A stretch of 64,000 nt of DNA from Bifidobacterium sp. ESL0745 (GCF_029433335.1 NZ_JAQTHX010000002.1:124001-188000); one strand, 5' to 3'; positions 8,157-18,006 are shown, numbered from the stretch's first letter. Notes: generated by a model not told the origin, from the letters alone. Program-made: numbers and translations.

Positions 8157-10318
8157 GCACCAATATGCCAACATCCTTGGCAAATGGCCGTTACCAGCTG
8201 GGGCAACTCATCGGCAGAGGCGGTATGGCCGAGGTCCATATCGCGCAGGATACCCGTCTGGGGCGCGTTGTGGCGATCAAGATCATGCGCTCCGATCTGG
8301 CCAACGACGATATCTTCCTCAAGCGCTTCGCCCGCGAGGCGCACTCCGTCGCGCAGATGAACAATGTCAACATCGTCAACATCTACGATTCCGGCGAAGA
8401 GGCCATCACCACCGAAGACGGCAACACCGAGCGCGTGCCCTATATCGTCATGGAGTACGTCAAGGGCCAGACCCTGCGCGACATCATCAAGGCGAACGGC
8501 CCGCTCAGCCAGCGCGACACCGAACAGGTGATGCTGGGCGTCTTGAACGCGCTTGACTATTCGCACCGGATGGGAATCATCCACCGAGATATCAAGCCTG
8601 GCAACATCATGATCAGCGAGCAGGGCATGGTCAAGGTCATGGACTTTGGCATCGCCCGTGCGCTCGACGATTCCGTGGCCACGATGACCCAATCGCAAGG
8701 TGTGGTCGGCACCGCGCAATACCTCTCACCCGAACAGGCCCGCGGCGAGACCGTCGACATGCGTTCCGACCTGTATTCGGCCGGTTGCGTCCTCTATGAA
8801 ATGCTCACCGGCCGTGCCCCATTCACTGGCGATTCGGCCGTAGCCATCGCCTATCAGCACGTTTCGGAAGTCGCCACCCCGCCCAGCGCCATCGTGCCGG
8901 GTCTGCCCAAGATGTGGGACCAGATCTGCGCGAAGGCAATGGCAAAGGACCGGCAGAACCGTTACACGACGGCCGCCGAGTTCCGCAACGATATCCTGAC
9001 TTATATGAATGGCGGCGTCCCGGTGGCGGCGGCGTTCAACCCGCTTACGGACCTCGCCAACATGAAGGAACGCAAGCAGGCCGAGCAGACCGCGGCGACC
9101 GAAGCGATGAACCCCATCGAGACCACTGCTACACAGGCCTTCAACCCGCTTACCGGCACCTATGGCAACACTGCAGCCACGCAACTTGCCCCTGGCGGCA
9201 ACACCGCACTCAAGTCGCGCGCCGAAAAGGCCTCAGAAGACAAGACACACAAAAAGAAAGTCATCATCGGCTCCATCATCGGTGCCATCGTGGCGATACT
9301 GGCCATCGCGGGCATCGCTTACGGCGTCACCCACATGAAAAAGGCGGAAACCGTCACCGTCCCGACTTTCAACTCCACTACCACCCAAGCGCGCGCGGAA
9401 GAGCAGCTCCAGGAAGTCGGTCTGAAGATGCAGGTCGAGCAGGACACGGATTCCACTGAGCCAAAGGGCACCTTCACCAAGCAGAACCCGTCGGGTGGCG
9501 CGAAGGCCGCCAAAGGCTCCACGGTCAAGGTCTGGTTCTCCACCGGTCCACAATCCGGTCAGATACCGAACGTGAAGGGCAAGTCGGTGGATGAGGCCAA
9601 AGCCGTGTTGAAGAAGGCCGGCTTCAAGGTCGCGCCTACCACACAGACCGAGGATAGCCCGGATGTGGCACAAGGCATGGTCACACGCACCGACCCGGCA
9701 GCAGGCCAGCCTGCAGACAAGGGCACTTCGCTGATGCTCTACGTCTCCTCCGGCATGGCCAAGGTGCCTGACGTCACCGGTCAACAGCAGGATCAGGCGC
9801 TGAACCAGCTCAAGGCATTCACCGTGGTCGTCCAGCAGGAGAGCTCCGACAGCGTGGCTCAAGGTCTGGTCACCCGCACCGACCCGGGCAGTGGCGCGAG
9901 CATCGCGCAGAAGAGCAACGTCACGGTCTACGTTTCCACTGGCAAGGAAAAGGTAAGCGTGCCCAATGGCATCTCCTTCGGCACCACTACGTTGAGCCAG
10001 GCACAGAGTATCCTGCAGGGCTTCAGCATCCAGGTGACCCCAGGCAACCCGCAGGACGGGACCGCCATCGTCACTGGAATGTCGCCATCACCAGGCCAAC
10101 AGATCGAAAAGGGCGGCACCATCACCCTGAGCACCAAGGCTCCTGCCCAGCAGCCGACGACCAATAACGGCAGCACCGGCACGGGCGGTTCCACCAGCAC
10201 GAACGGTACTGGTACCGGCAACGGTTCGACCGACACCAACGGTACCAACACCGGCAACGCTGGAAACAGTGGCAACACCGCCAACCATACCAACGGAACC
10301 GGCGGTACCGGCAACTGA
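8153..10318 (+). CDS. pknB: Ser/Thr protein kinase with four PASTA repeats
   Basis: The cytoplasmic kinase domain covers about residues 12-275, with GRGGMAEV, VAIKIM, HRDIKPGN near 143, DFG and SPEQARG. A juxtamembrane linker leads to one membrane helix near 368-390. Outside there are four PASTA repeats (about 400-465, 466-535, 536-600 and 600-665), which in this family sense muropeptides or lipid II. A Gly/Thr/Asn/Ser-rich tail ends the protein. The ATG follows AAGGAG and overlaps the pknA stop. It is the last gene of the operon; a hairpin lies about 28 bases beyond the stop. Kinase identity is certain and the PASTA ligand is family knowledge. Confidence 0.95.
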   Translation: MSTNMPTSLANGRYQLGQLIGRGGMAEVHIAQDTRLGRVVAIKIMRSDLANDDIFLKRFAREAHSVAQMNNVNIVNIYDSGEEAITTEDGNTERVPYIVMEYVKGQTLRDIIKANGPLSQRDTEQVMLGVLNALDYSHRMGIIHRDIKPGNIMISEQGMVKVMDFGIARALDDSVATMTQSQGVVGTAQYLSPEQARGETVDMRSDLYSAGCVLYEMLTGRAPFTGDSAVAIAYQHVSEVATPPSAIVPGLPKMWDQICAKAMAKDRQNRYTTAAEFRNDILTYMNGGVPVAAAFNPLTDLANMKERKQAEQTAATEAMNPIETTATQAFNPLTGTYGNTAATQLAPGGNTALKSRAEKASEDKTHKKKVIIGSIIGAIVAILAIAGIAYGVTHMKKAETVTVPTFNSTTTQARAEEQLQEVGLKMQVEQDTDSTEPKGTFTKQNPSGGAKAAKGSTVKVWFSTGPQSGQIPNVKGKSVDEAKAVLKKAGFKVAPTTQTEDSPDVAQGMVTRTDPAAGQPADKGTSLMLYVSSGMAKVPDVTGQQQDQALNQLKAFTVVVQQESSDSVAQGLVTRTDPGSGASIAQKSNVTVYVSTGKEKVSVPNGISFGTTTLSQAQSILQGFSIQVTPGNPQDGTAIVTGMSPSPGQQIEKGGTITLSTKAPAQQPTTNNGSTGTGGSTSTNGTGTGNGSTDTNGTNTGNAGNSGNTANHTNGTGGTGN

Positions 10319-10345
10319 TTGGCTGCGATTGTTTAGGCTGCTAAA

Positions 10346-10388
10346 TGTGGGCTCCGAATCTAGATTTTCCTGTGATTCGAAGCCCGCA
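10346..10388 (+). terminator. Hairpin after pknB
   Basis: An imperfect inverted repeat pairs 10346-10360 with 10374-10388; the two mismatches form G-U pairs in RNA. It lies 28 bases after the pknB stop. No clear U-run follows, so it may be a weak terminator or a transcript-stabilising structure at the end of the operon. Confidence 0.6.
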
Positions 10389-10545
10389 ATCATTTGGAAT
10401 CATGCGCATTTGAAAAAATGCAATTCCTTAACACAGTAATTTTTTAATTGCCCTTATTCTTTGCATTACACGAAATAGTTCATTAATGCTTATTCAACTG
10501 CTAATATTTAGATATTACGTTTATTCATTGCTGAAAGGAGCTGAT

Positions 10546-11652
10546 ATGACCTCAACAGGTATTCCGGTCAATCCCAGCTCCTTGACATGGTATATGAACG
10601 ATATCGGCCTCTCACCCGATTCCTTAGCAAAGAAGGCCGGTATCAGCGTCTCCCACCTCGACAAGATTTTGCACGGGAACAATGATCCTGGTGTGTCATT
10701 TAGGCAACTCAATAATATTGCTTCCAAATTGCTGACTACGACTGCATCGTTGCTGATACCTCCTCCAAGAAATCCCTCATTGCCTGAGCACGTTGATTTC
10801 CGCCGCAACAAAAACGAGCCATTATCATATGAGTCCAATAAGCAATTGAAGCAATTTCTGAAGGCTCGCGATAATTATCTGTCATTGAATAATCATGAGG
10901 ACTCATCATCGGCGTTGTTGAGGCAATTCCACCATCGTGAACTCAGCCAACGGGCGGCAGAAACCCGAGCTCTACTTTTCGGGAATAAGATCAAGCTATC
11001 TCTTACCGAATTATCTGACGCAGTTGAACGATATGGGATTCTTATTTTCAGAGTGCACGGCGTACCAACCAGCGACTTTCGAGGCTATTCAGCATATTTT
11101 GATGTTGCCCCTATTATCGTTATCAATAATAAAGACTCGGAAAACGGCAGAAAGTTCACCCTGCTCCACGAACTTGCACATTTGATGAATCACACTTCCG
11201 GTTTGTGCTCGATCTCGACCAATACCGAACCTATGTGCAACCAATTTGCCGCTTTGGTTCTGATGCCTGAGTCTTCGGTAATGGGCTGCAAAGAAGACAA
11301 TGTTGACGCATGGATTTTGAAAATCTCCGATAAGCTCGGCGTCAGTGAACATGCTGCAGCCATCAGACTCAATGATTTGGGGTATGCCTCTAGAAGCGAT
11401 GTAGCAAAAGCTGAGCAACGCTCAAAGGACGCTTGGGCTCGCAGACAAAAGCAACAAAAGACTAGCGACAGGCCCGTGCCGCAGTGGCGGCAAACACTTT
11501 CCCATCTTGGACGCCGCTATACTTCAACCGTTTTGGATGCCTTGCAGTCAGGACGCATAGATGAACTTGACGCTAGCTATATGCTCGATACGAGAGTGCC
11601 AAGTCTCGAAAAACTCCAAACGCACCTTGGCTACGATGAAGGTGGATATTGA
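10546..11652 (+). CDS. XRE-HTH plus ImmA/IrrE zinc metallopeptidase
   Basis: The start is ATG at 10546, which follows GAAAGGAG; an upstream in-frame start lacks a ribosome site. This gives 368 residues. Residues 8-60 form a Cro/C1-type helix-turn-helix. Residues 140-260 are an ImmA/IrrE peptidase with HELAH at 208-212, the zinc and catalytic motif. In ImmA-type systems this peptidase cleaves a repressor or partner protein. The gene overlaps a DUF4411 PIN-like gene by ATGA, a pairing common in toxin-antitoxin-like loci where the HTH-peptidase is the likely antitoxin or regulator. Codon use is AT-richer than in the flanking genes, suggesting acquisition. The fold calls are firm; the biological role is inferred. 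Confidence 0.88.
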   Translation: MTSTGIPVNPSSLTWYMNDIGLSPDSLAKKAGISVSHLDKILHGNNDPGVSFRQLNNIASKLLTTTASLLIPPPRNPSLPEHVDFRRNKNEPLSYESNKQLKQFLKARDNYLSLNNHEDSSSALLRQFHHRELSQRAAETRALLFGNKIKLSLTELSDAVERYGILIFRVHGVPTSDFRGYSAYFDVAPIIVINNKDSENGRKFTLLHELAHLMNHTSGLCSISTNTEPMCNQFAALVLMPESSVMGCKEDNVDAWILKISDKLGVSEHAAAIRLNDLGYASRSDVAKAEQRSKDAWARRQKQQKTSDRPVPQWRQTLSHLGRRYTSTVLDALQSGRIDELDASYMLDTRVPSLEKLQTHLGYDEGGY

Positions 11653-12131
11653 TGACGTTTACAATCGACTCCAATATTCTCATTTTTCTGCAACGCAATC
11701 AACCACCTGACGTGTTCCCGACGATCTGGAAGTGGCTTGCCACGCAGTTGCATCACGGGGAACTATGTGTGTGTCCGAATGTGTTGGAGGAGTTGAATCG
11801 GCAAGACAGCAGAGAAGATAAGCGACTCGTCCATTTCATTACGGAGCATTCATCGTGCGCCAGCAATACACAACGGACTTTAAGCGAATTCGCAACTGTC
11901 GCTGAAATTGGTAATGCTTATAAAGACTGGGTCAGGGATACCAAAAACGAAGCCGATCCATGGGTTATTGCACATGCGAAGGAGCATGGTGGCGGCATCA
12001 TCACTCTAGAGAAAATGACCATTAAACCATCACCTTCAAATCCGCGAATACCATTTGTGGCTCGTACTTTATATGGGATTCAGTCGCTCGATCTTTTCGA
12101 TTATCTGCGTCTTGTACACAAACATTTCTGA
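11652..12131 (+). CDS. DUF4411 PIN-like nuclease, putative toxin
   Basis: This protein of about 159 residues shows the PIN-fold acidic pattern: an N-terminal TIDSNI (Asp near residue 6), VLEELNR (Glu near 45) and ADPWVIAHAKE (Asp near 100). The C-terminal KPSPSNPRIPFVA block resembles DUF4411 members. PIN proteins of this kind are metal-dependent ribonucleases. Its ATG overlaps the stop of the ImmA-type gene (ATGA), and GAAGGTGG upstream can serve as the ribosome site, so the two are translationally coupled. It is probably the toxic or effector half of the pair; the target RNA is unknown. Confidence 0.85.
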   Translation: MTFTIDSNILIFLQRNQPPDVFPTIWKWLATQLHHGELCVCPNVLEELNRQDSREDKRLVHFITEHSSCASNTQRTLSEFATVAEIGNAYKDWVRDTKNEADPWVIAHAKEHGGGIITLEKMTIKPSPSNPRIPFVARTLYGIQSLDLFDYLRLVHKHF

Positions 12132-12378
12132 CTGCTGATGCAACAAGCCCACATGAATCTTTTTTCCTTTATGCGTCATCACCCTTGCTAGGACAGCCAG
12201 AGGATACTGTCCAAAGTCATCAAGATGCCAGACCAGACTTGAGCTCATTGGCAACAGCGATGTGCAAACCATCTTAACTGAGAGCAACAGTGATACTGGC
12301 GGACATCTGAATCTTAAAACCGCAGATAAGCAACAATGAGGTGCCCACCTGCAGTTTATCTATGAACTCGCAAGGGAA

Positions 12379-13452
12379 TTATGGCTTCTTCTTTCGGTGG
12401 CTTGGCGGACGACGATGAGAGATGATGCCCATCGGGGGCAGGCCGCGCTTGTCAACGAAGCGCGGGCGCAGCAACGTCTTCGGAATCGGGGTGCCGTCAT
12501 AGTGCCACGGCGGCGGCACCAGCTCACGGTAGTTCTTGCGCATGGCAAGCAGGAAGCCGAGAATAAGCACTATCAGCGCCGCAAGCAGACCATACAGCTG
12601 CGCGTCGGCAGCGGCATCGACCAGCGGCGGGATGTTCTGCGGAATGTTGCCGCGCTCGGCGGTGATGACGAGCCGCTCGGTGTTGACGCCATACGGCGTG
12701 CAGGTCATCAGGGTAAGCAGATCCTTGCCAGGCACCACCTTGTAGAGATGGACATCGCTCGGACTAACCACGTTGATGTCAGTGACACGGTAACCTATGG
12801 TGTGGTTCAATGTGTTGATATAGATGATGTCACCCTTGTTGAGTTCATCGAGCCGGGTGAACAGCAGGGCATTGGGAAGGCCTCGGTGGCCTGTGAGCAC
12901 GGAATTGGTCGACTTGCCACCCACCGGCAGACTGGTGCCGTAAAGGTGGCCAGAGCCGATGCTTAGCACCGCTTGCGAGGTGCCGTGATAGATCGGCAGA
13001 TGAATCGACACCTTGGGAATACGGATGGTTCCCATAACGCCTGTCGAGCTTTTCAGCACTGACTGGTAGGTCTCGTCCTTTTGCGATTCGGTGTCTTCAT
13101 CGGATTTGTAGTTGAACGGATCCTTGACCTCACCTAACGTGGTCTGGCCGGAAGCGGCGATTTTCGCGTTGTAGTCCTGCGCGGCATGCAGTTGCTTGGC
13201 TACGTCGCCCCGCGGCCATTTCAACACGTCCCGTTCGGCCTGGATAGCGGCAAGCGTTTCCTGCCTGGCATTGACGACCCAATGGACCGGCACCCACATG
13301 ATGAGGACCACGGTAAGGATGACAAAGAAATCATGCACGAGTTCAATGAAGATGCGGTAAGCATATTGTCCCCGCTTTTTCACCGGCTTGAGGACGTCAT
13401 TGAACGACGCCTCATGCAGCGCACGTTCCTCAATCTTTTTCTTACGCTTCAT
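12379..13452 (-). CDS. srtC: Class C (pilus-polymerising) sortase
   Basis: This 357-residue transpeptidase has an N-terminal helix (about 41-60), a catalytic domain and a second helix near 289-306. The catalytic residues are His189 (TGHRG), Cys251 (TLMTC) and Arg260. A DPF motif at 111-113 is the lid that occupies the active site in class C enzymes. Together with the two membrane helices this identifies a pilin-polymerising sortase. It is the last gene of the locus, downstream of two pilin genes on the same strand, its expected substrates. A 422-base gap with a hairpin separates it from the major pilin, so its level may be set by read-through. Confidence 0.93.
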   Translation of the reverse strand: MKRKKKIEERALHEASFNDVLKPVKKRGQYAYRIFIELVHDFFVILTVVLIMWVPVHWVVNARQETLAAIQAERDVLKWPRGDVAKQLHAAQDYNAKIAASGQTTLGEVKDPFNYKSDEDTESQKDETYQSVLKSSTGVMGTIRIPKVSIHLPIYHGTSQAVLSIGSGHLYGTSLPVGGKSTNSVLTGHRGLPNALLFTRLDELNKGDIIYINTLNHTIGYRVTDINVVSPSDVHLYKVVPGKDLLTLMTCTPYGVNTERLVITAERGNIPQNIPPLVDAAADAQLYGLLAALIVLILGFLLAMRKNYRELVPPPWHYDGTPIPKTLLRPRFVDKRGLPPMGIISHRRPPSHRKKKP

Positions 13453-13874
13453 TCATCCGTTCCATCGGTGTGTTCATTTGCTATCGGTTCTTTATATTTT
13501 ACTGTGATACATGGAACAGATAGCTGCCAGATGTTTAATCAGTGACGTTGAAATACAAAACAAGTCCGTTCGATGCTTCTTCGCCGATTTGTTCACTGCC
13601 TATGCCCATAAGAAGCCGAACATTACGCATTATCTCAACTGCGATGCATAAAAGTCGTTTCAGCCACAATCGGAGGTCACCATTCAATCCCAACATGCAA
13701 ACACCCCGCAAACCTTGGACTGTTCCACCTTCGTTGACCGCGATGTGAAAGATCTCGTTCAAACCCGATATATGAAAAGGTGGTCCGATCCAGAATCAAG
13801 GTTCCAGATCGAACCACCTTTTGTTTTCACTTCAATGGCTTGGCCTTGGACCTCACCATTTCAGCGATCAGACC
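13453..13874. other. Intergenic region between major pilin and srtC
   Basis: This 422-base region has no credible gene. On the minus strand it begins with a strong hairpin (listed separately) about 50 bases after the pilin stop and continues as leader for srtC. No homopolymeric G/C tract of the kind used for slipped-strand phase variation was seen. Confidence 0.6.
13775..13822 (-). terminator. Hairpin between pilin and sortase genes
   Basis: The arms 13775-13790 and 13807-13822 pair over 16 bases with one mismatch. Reading along the minus strand the stem ends in four Ts, then CATATA. It lies 52 bases downstream of the pilin stop. It probably acts as a partial terminator that keeps sortase transcript below pilin transcript. 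Confidence 0.75.
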
Positions 13875-15629
13875 TCACTTGCGCGCATTGACCAAGTTGT
13901 TGCGACGCATCTTCGAGGTGACCACCACAACACCAGCGCTGATCAAAGCCAGCAGCAAAACCAACGCGACACCAACGCCACCAGTAATCGGCAGCTGGGT
14001 AATCGAATCGATGTTCTTCACAATAATCAGACCGTTCCAAGCATTACCAGTATCACGGGTAATTGAGTTTGCACCCGTACTTTCTATGCCATTAACTGTA
14101 TCTGCCTTGGTAATAGAGAATGGATTGCTGCCAGTCCCATCGACATCACTGCCAATCGTGACTTTGAAGTCCGCCCTCGTGTAATTAGAGTGTGAAGTTG
14201 CTTGCTTAATCTCATACGTGCCGGTAGGCAGACCATCGAACACAATTGTGTATTTATCGTTGGGGGTAGTACCGGAATGAATGGTGGCCATAGCATCAGT
14301 GCTTGTACTATCCTTATCATAGATATAGCGACCATCACCATCACGTGTGAATTTCAGCTGAGTATTTCCATTCCAAACGGTAAATGAACCATTATCCAAT
14401 GGACTAGTACCGTCGTGCTTCGTATTGGTGAGCGTGATCGAATACGTGGCTATGTCTACACTAGTGGCCTTCACTTTTCCAAGTGAGGGGTTAAGCGAAA
14501 GAGGTCCAGTCCCTCCGGGATTCAGCGCATCGTTAGAGTAGTCTAATTCAGCCGTATTGCTCTTCATCTTCCAGCTGGCTCCAGTTTTCTGAAGCGTTGC
14601 GCTGTACGTAATAGTAATAGCCTTATCCTTGACAAAACTGCTGCTCGCTACTCCATGATCTGAATCGCCAATGGAGAATTTAAGCTCACTACCCGTTGAC
14701 GAATCATTAAAGAGCGTGGATTGTATACCACCCAACTTCATAACAGCATCATTGTTATAAGAAAGACCATCTGGCAACGTATCCGTGATATCGAAAACGA
14801 AATCGTCAAAGCCTACGGTATTGGGGACAGCCGTCGTCAAAGTAAACTCAACTTTGTCACCGACCCTAACGTTGTCAAGTTGGTTAGCACCACCAGATAT
14901 TGCCTCACCATTAATTGCAGTAGCCTTCTGGGTAAGAGTTGGTTGCTGATTCTTCATGGTAGCTTCGCCCAATGCAGTATCGCTGGTGCCAATCTTATTG
15001 AAATCGCCAATGGGTGTGCTTACAATCATGGGGATAGAATCTGATTTACCTTCGGAAATGTCCCCTGTTGACACATCTGTCACATCACCGATTGCATAAA
15101 TGCCAACCGGGACAGTGGCTGTAGCAGTATTTCCTGCTGGCGTCAAAGCAGTTCCACCATTAAAATTAAGAGGAGCGGTTATAGAAGGCAGATCACCCTT
15201 AGCGAGGGCTGTTACGAAATCACGCAAAGTTCCGGAATATGGGGCGGTGCCGCTGCTAGCAAGCTGTGCCACCCATGCCATCGGATTAGATGCATCATAC
15301 GTAGCACCTGATGCACCCGCTGTTTCAGCAGCCTTCTTAACCTGATTTAAGACACTAGATTCAGTAGACAGCGAAACACCACTCAACTTATGAGATGTGG
15401 AATCGCCTGTTGCATAGGTATAGTGAGCAAGCTTGACGTACTTGAGCGTATGCCCAGTAGGAACGTCGGAAATCGTAATCTTGCCTGTCTTGCTAGCGAG
15501 TTCAGTCTCATTATATGTCGTATCATCCGCTGCATTCGCAGTGCCAACACCGATGGCACCCATGGCAAGCAAGGTCGCCGCGGAAAGAACCATGGCCGCC
15601 GCACTGCGTAAGCCTTTTCCAAACTTCAT
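13875..15629 (-). CDS. fimA: Major pilin subunit, Cna-B domains, LPITG anchor
   Basis: This is a 584-residue exported protein. Residues 1-33 form a signal peptide ending ANA, and the C terminus carries LPITG, a hydrophobic helix and a basic tail. Domain order resembles bifidobacterial and actinomycete shaft pilins: an N-terminal domain, a PTLTQK motif near 230 whose Lys is a candidate polymerisation residue, a central isopeptide-type domain (DITDTLPDGL) and a C-terminal Cna-B domain (FDGLPTGTYEIKQAT). The E-box Glu of the last domain appears replaced by Gln. AAGGAG precedes the ATG. The class C sortase downstream should polymerise it. The symbol fimA is by analogy. Confidence 0.88.
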   Translation of the reverse strand: MKFGKGLRSAAAMVLSAATLLAMGAIGVGTANAADDTTYNETELASKTGKITISDVPTGHTLKYVKLAHYTYATGDSTSHKLSGVSLSTESSVLNQVKKAAETAGASGATYDASNPMAWVAQLASSGTAPYSGTLRDFVTALAKGDLPSITAPLNFNGGTALTPAGNTATATVPVGIYAIGDVTDVSTGDISEGKSDSIPMIVSTPIGDFNKIGTSDTALGEATMKNQQPTLTQKATAINGEAISGGANQLDNVRVGDKVEFTLTTAVPNTVGFDDFVFDITDTLPDGLSYNNDAVMKLGGIQSTLFNDSSTGSELKFSIGDSDHGVASSSFVKDKAITITYSATLQKTGASWKMKSNTAELDYSNDALNPGGTGPLSLNPSLGKVKATSVDIATYSITLTNTKHDGTSPLDNGSFTVWNGNTQLKFTRDGDGRYIYDKDSTSTDAMATIHSGTTPNDKYTIVFDGLPTGTYEIKQATSHSNYTRADFKVTIGSDVDGTGSNPFSITKADTVNGIESTGANSITRDTGNAWNGLIIVKNIDSITQLPITGGVGVALVLLLALISAGVVVVTSKMRRNNLVNARK

Positions 15630-15966
15630 AATTTCTCCTTGTATTCTCCGTCAATACAATTGTTTTTTAAGTTTTCGTTGTGTCCGACCTCGGCACATCA
15701 GGAACACCATCAGTGGCTCAATTCGTCATGTTCAATCCCCTTCGAGAAATCGCATGCGCACCGTTGATGCACCCCACAACAAAAGCCGCATAATGTAATT
15801 CATTATACTGCAAGATTTGATTAATTTTTTAGTTATTTGCCAATATTTTCATTAGCCACTTAAAATCCAATAACTCATCACTTTTGAACCTCGTTCCGTT
15901 TCTCTTCTCTTTTTCCAGTTTCAGCCAAGCGGCCACCACCAACCTTGATGGCCGCCAGCCAAGTCG
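15630..15966. other. Intergenic region between the two pilin genes
   Basis: This 337-base, AT-rich region contains a hairpin just after the upstream pilin stop and a likely promoter/leader for the major pilin near 15640-15880. No gene is visible. Confidence 0.5.
15929..15955 (-). terminator. Short GC-rich hairpin after ancillary pilin
   Basis: A seven-base perfect stem pairs 15929-15935 with 15949-15955, 12 bases past the stop of the upstream pilin on the minus strand. It has no U-run. It could reduce read-through into the major pilin gene. Confidence 0.4.
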
Positions 15967-18006
15967 TTACCGTTGTATTCGATGGCGTCTTCTCATCAAG
16001 GCCGTGCCTACAATCACCGAGACGCATATCAGCACCAGCAGTGCGATCAGCGAAATACCGGTAGTGGCGAGAGCACCCAACGGCCCAGAGATTTTGCCCT
16101 CGTTTGCGTTGTTTGTGGCGCCATTGTTCACAGAACCGTTGGCAGTCGATCCATTGGCCGCGGTTCCGTTGCTTTCAGAACCATTGCCATTGGCATTACC
16201 CTGACCGCCGTTGTCACCACCATTCACGTTATGGACTGGCTTAAATATCGGCTTAATCACGTTGTGGATAATCGTGTCAATGATGCCTTTCTTGGGCTTC
16301 GTGACGTTCAACGTGATAATCGCACCAAGATTGTTATCAGCACTGACCGGCTTGCCAGCCAGGTCGTGAGCGTCATTGCGAACCACCTTGACATAGACGC
16401 CGTCATTGTTGCTATGGTCAACGGTGAGCTTCACGTCGAAATCCACCAGTTCAGTCTTCGACACACCTGAAGGAGGTTCGATTTCTTTGATGGTGTAAAT
16501 CCCCGGCGGCAATCCGTCGATCTTAAGCGCGCCAAGATCCAAGCCTCCGTCACCGGTATGCTTGCCACTTGAGCTGACAAGATCCGACGTGGTATGCGAA
16601 GCCTCATCTTCAGCCGGATGGTACACGTACGAACCGTCGGCAAGTTTCCTGAATTTCAGGGGTGTCTTGCTCCCCTTCTTATAGACTTCAAAGACCGCGC
16701 CGCCAGCCGGTGCATTGTTCTTCGAACCGTCAACGCTCTGGAACTGCAAGTAATATGTGGCAAACTGAATCATTTCGGTATCCGCATGCTGAGTGGCACC
16801 ACAACCCGTCGCAGGATTGGCCAGACAGGATGGTCCAGGCTGATTGCCAATATCGCTGGACCAATCAACGCCAACAACGTTCTTTTGTAGTCCGGCATCG
16901 ATAATCTTTGCATCAAAGCTGATGACGATAGGTGCGTTATAGGCATAGTCCATCACATCCGGGAACGTAAACCCAATATATGGTGTACCGCCCACGACAT
17001 TGCCATGGTCGAAATAAACCTCATTAGTCATCGACAAGGGGGCTGGGGAAAAAGTAGAGGCAACAGGAACATCCACGCCATCAACCATCGCCTTGGCAGA
17101 GCCATCTACATACTTCAAGCCAGCGGTCAGCTTATCCGTGATCTTAAAGAAGTAACTACTAAACGCCGTGGTCATCGGCACGTTGGTTCTGAGCTCAAAA
17201 TGCATGACGTCGCCATCAAGCGGAATACCATCACGATCGACCGGCTTCTTGTTTGCGTCCTTGGTCGATACCCATTTTTGAGTCACTGACGGGGTGCTCG
17301 CTTTCGCGGTAATCTGCCCAAGCTTAGGAAGCAAAACGTTGCTGCTGTCAATCGTATCGAGCTTGTCCGGCCCAACTGTCGTACCGGTCAGCATCGGGAT
17401 CGAGTTTGACTTACCGTCTGCATTCTGACCGGTCACGTCCTCGATGACGTAAAGCCCTTCGGGTATGCCCTCGAATACCGCTTTGCCTCCCGATTCGGTA
17501 ACGGAATTGGCGCCAGCAATCGCAGCTTTGAAATTGCCATTATTCTGAAGGATGGTCACGAAATCACGCAGGTTACCGGTGTACGGAACAGAGGATGAAC
17601 TCTCGTCATAATTCGGCGTATTGTCATTATTACTTTTGGATCCAAGCCAATGCTTGGAAATCCAACAAACCTTATCATTACCACACTTGCTATCTGCAGG
17701 CTTTCCAGCCCCAGCAGTGCTTGCGGCTCTGTTAACCGCAGTGGCGACAGGAGACGAAGACGGCATCCCCTCAATATCAAGATTCGAAACCGCGTTCCGG
17801 TTTTCTTCGACATTCTTGTACTTGCCGATTTGCACGGCCTTGAACTTATGACCAGCGCCAGCATCATTGATGGTGATTTTGCCATTGTTGCCAACAGTGA
17901 CCGGACCGGCATTTGCCGCGCCCACACCTACAATTCCGCAAGCCAATAACGCCGCTGCACTAAATGCAGCGGCTACAGCATTGAACAATGACTTGTGTAC
18001 AGCCAT
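15967..18006 (-). CDS. Ancillary/tip pilin with Cna-B domain, LATTG anchor
   Basis: The likely start is ATG at 18006, preceded by GGAGAGGG; an earlier in-frame start gives 14 more residues without a ribosome site. The 679-residue product has a signal peptide ending GAANA, a PSVTQK motif matching the major pilin, a central domain (KITDKLTAGLKYVDG) and a Cna-B domain with an intact E-box (LPPGIYTIKEIEPPSG). An Asn/Gly/Ser-rich stalk with NGS-type repeats precedes LATTG, a helix and RRRH. LATTG fits the LAxTG preference of class E sortases better than LPxTG. It is the first gene of the pilus locus and probably the tip or ancillary subunit. Confidence 0.85.
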   Translation of the reverse strand: MAVHKSLFNAVAAAFSAAALLACGIVGVGAANAGPVTVGNNGKITINDAGAGHKFKAVQIGKYKNVEENRNAVSNLDIEGMPSSSPVATAVNRAASTAGAGKPADSKCGNDKVCWISKHWLGSKSNNDNTPNYDESSSSVPYTGNLRDFVTILQNNGNFKAAIAGANSVTESGGKAVFEGIPEGLYVIEDVTGQNADGKSNSIPMLTGTTVGPDKLDTIDSSNVLLPKLGQITAKASTPSVTQKWVSTKDANKKPVDRDGIPLDGDVMHFELRTNVPMTTAFSSYFFKITDKLTAGLKYVDGSAKAMVDGVDVPVASTFSPAPLSMTNEVYFDHGNVVGGTPYIGFTFPDVMDYAYNAPIVISFDAKIIDAGLQKNVVGVDWSSDIGNQPGPSCLANPATGCGATQHADTEMIQFATYYLQFQSVDGSKNNAPAGGAVFEVYKKGSKTPLKFRKLADGSYVYHPAEDEASHTTSDLVSSSGKHTGDGGLDLGALKIDGLPPGIYTIKEIEPPSGVSKTELVDFDVKLTVDHSNNDGVYVKVVRNDAHDLAGKPVSADNNLGAIITLNVTKPKKGIIDTIIHNVIKPIFKPVHNVNGGDNGGQGNANGNGSESNGTAANGSTANGSVNNGATNNANEGKISGPLGALATTGISLIALLVLICVSVIVGTALMRRRHRIQR

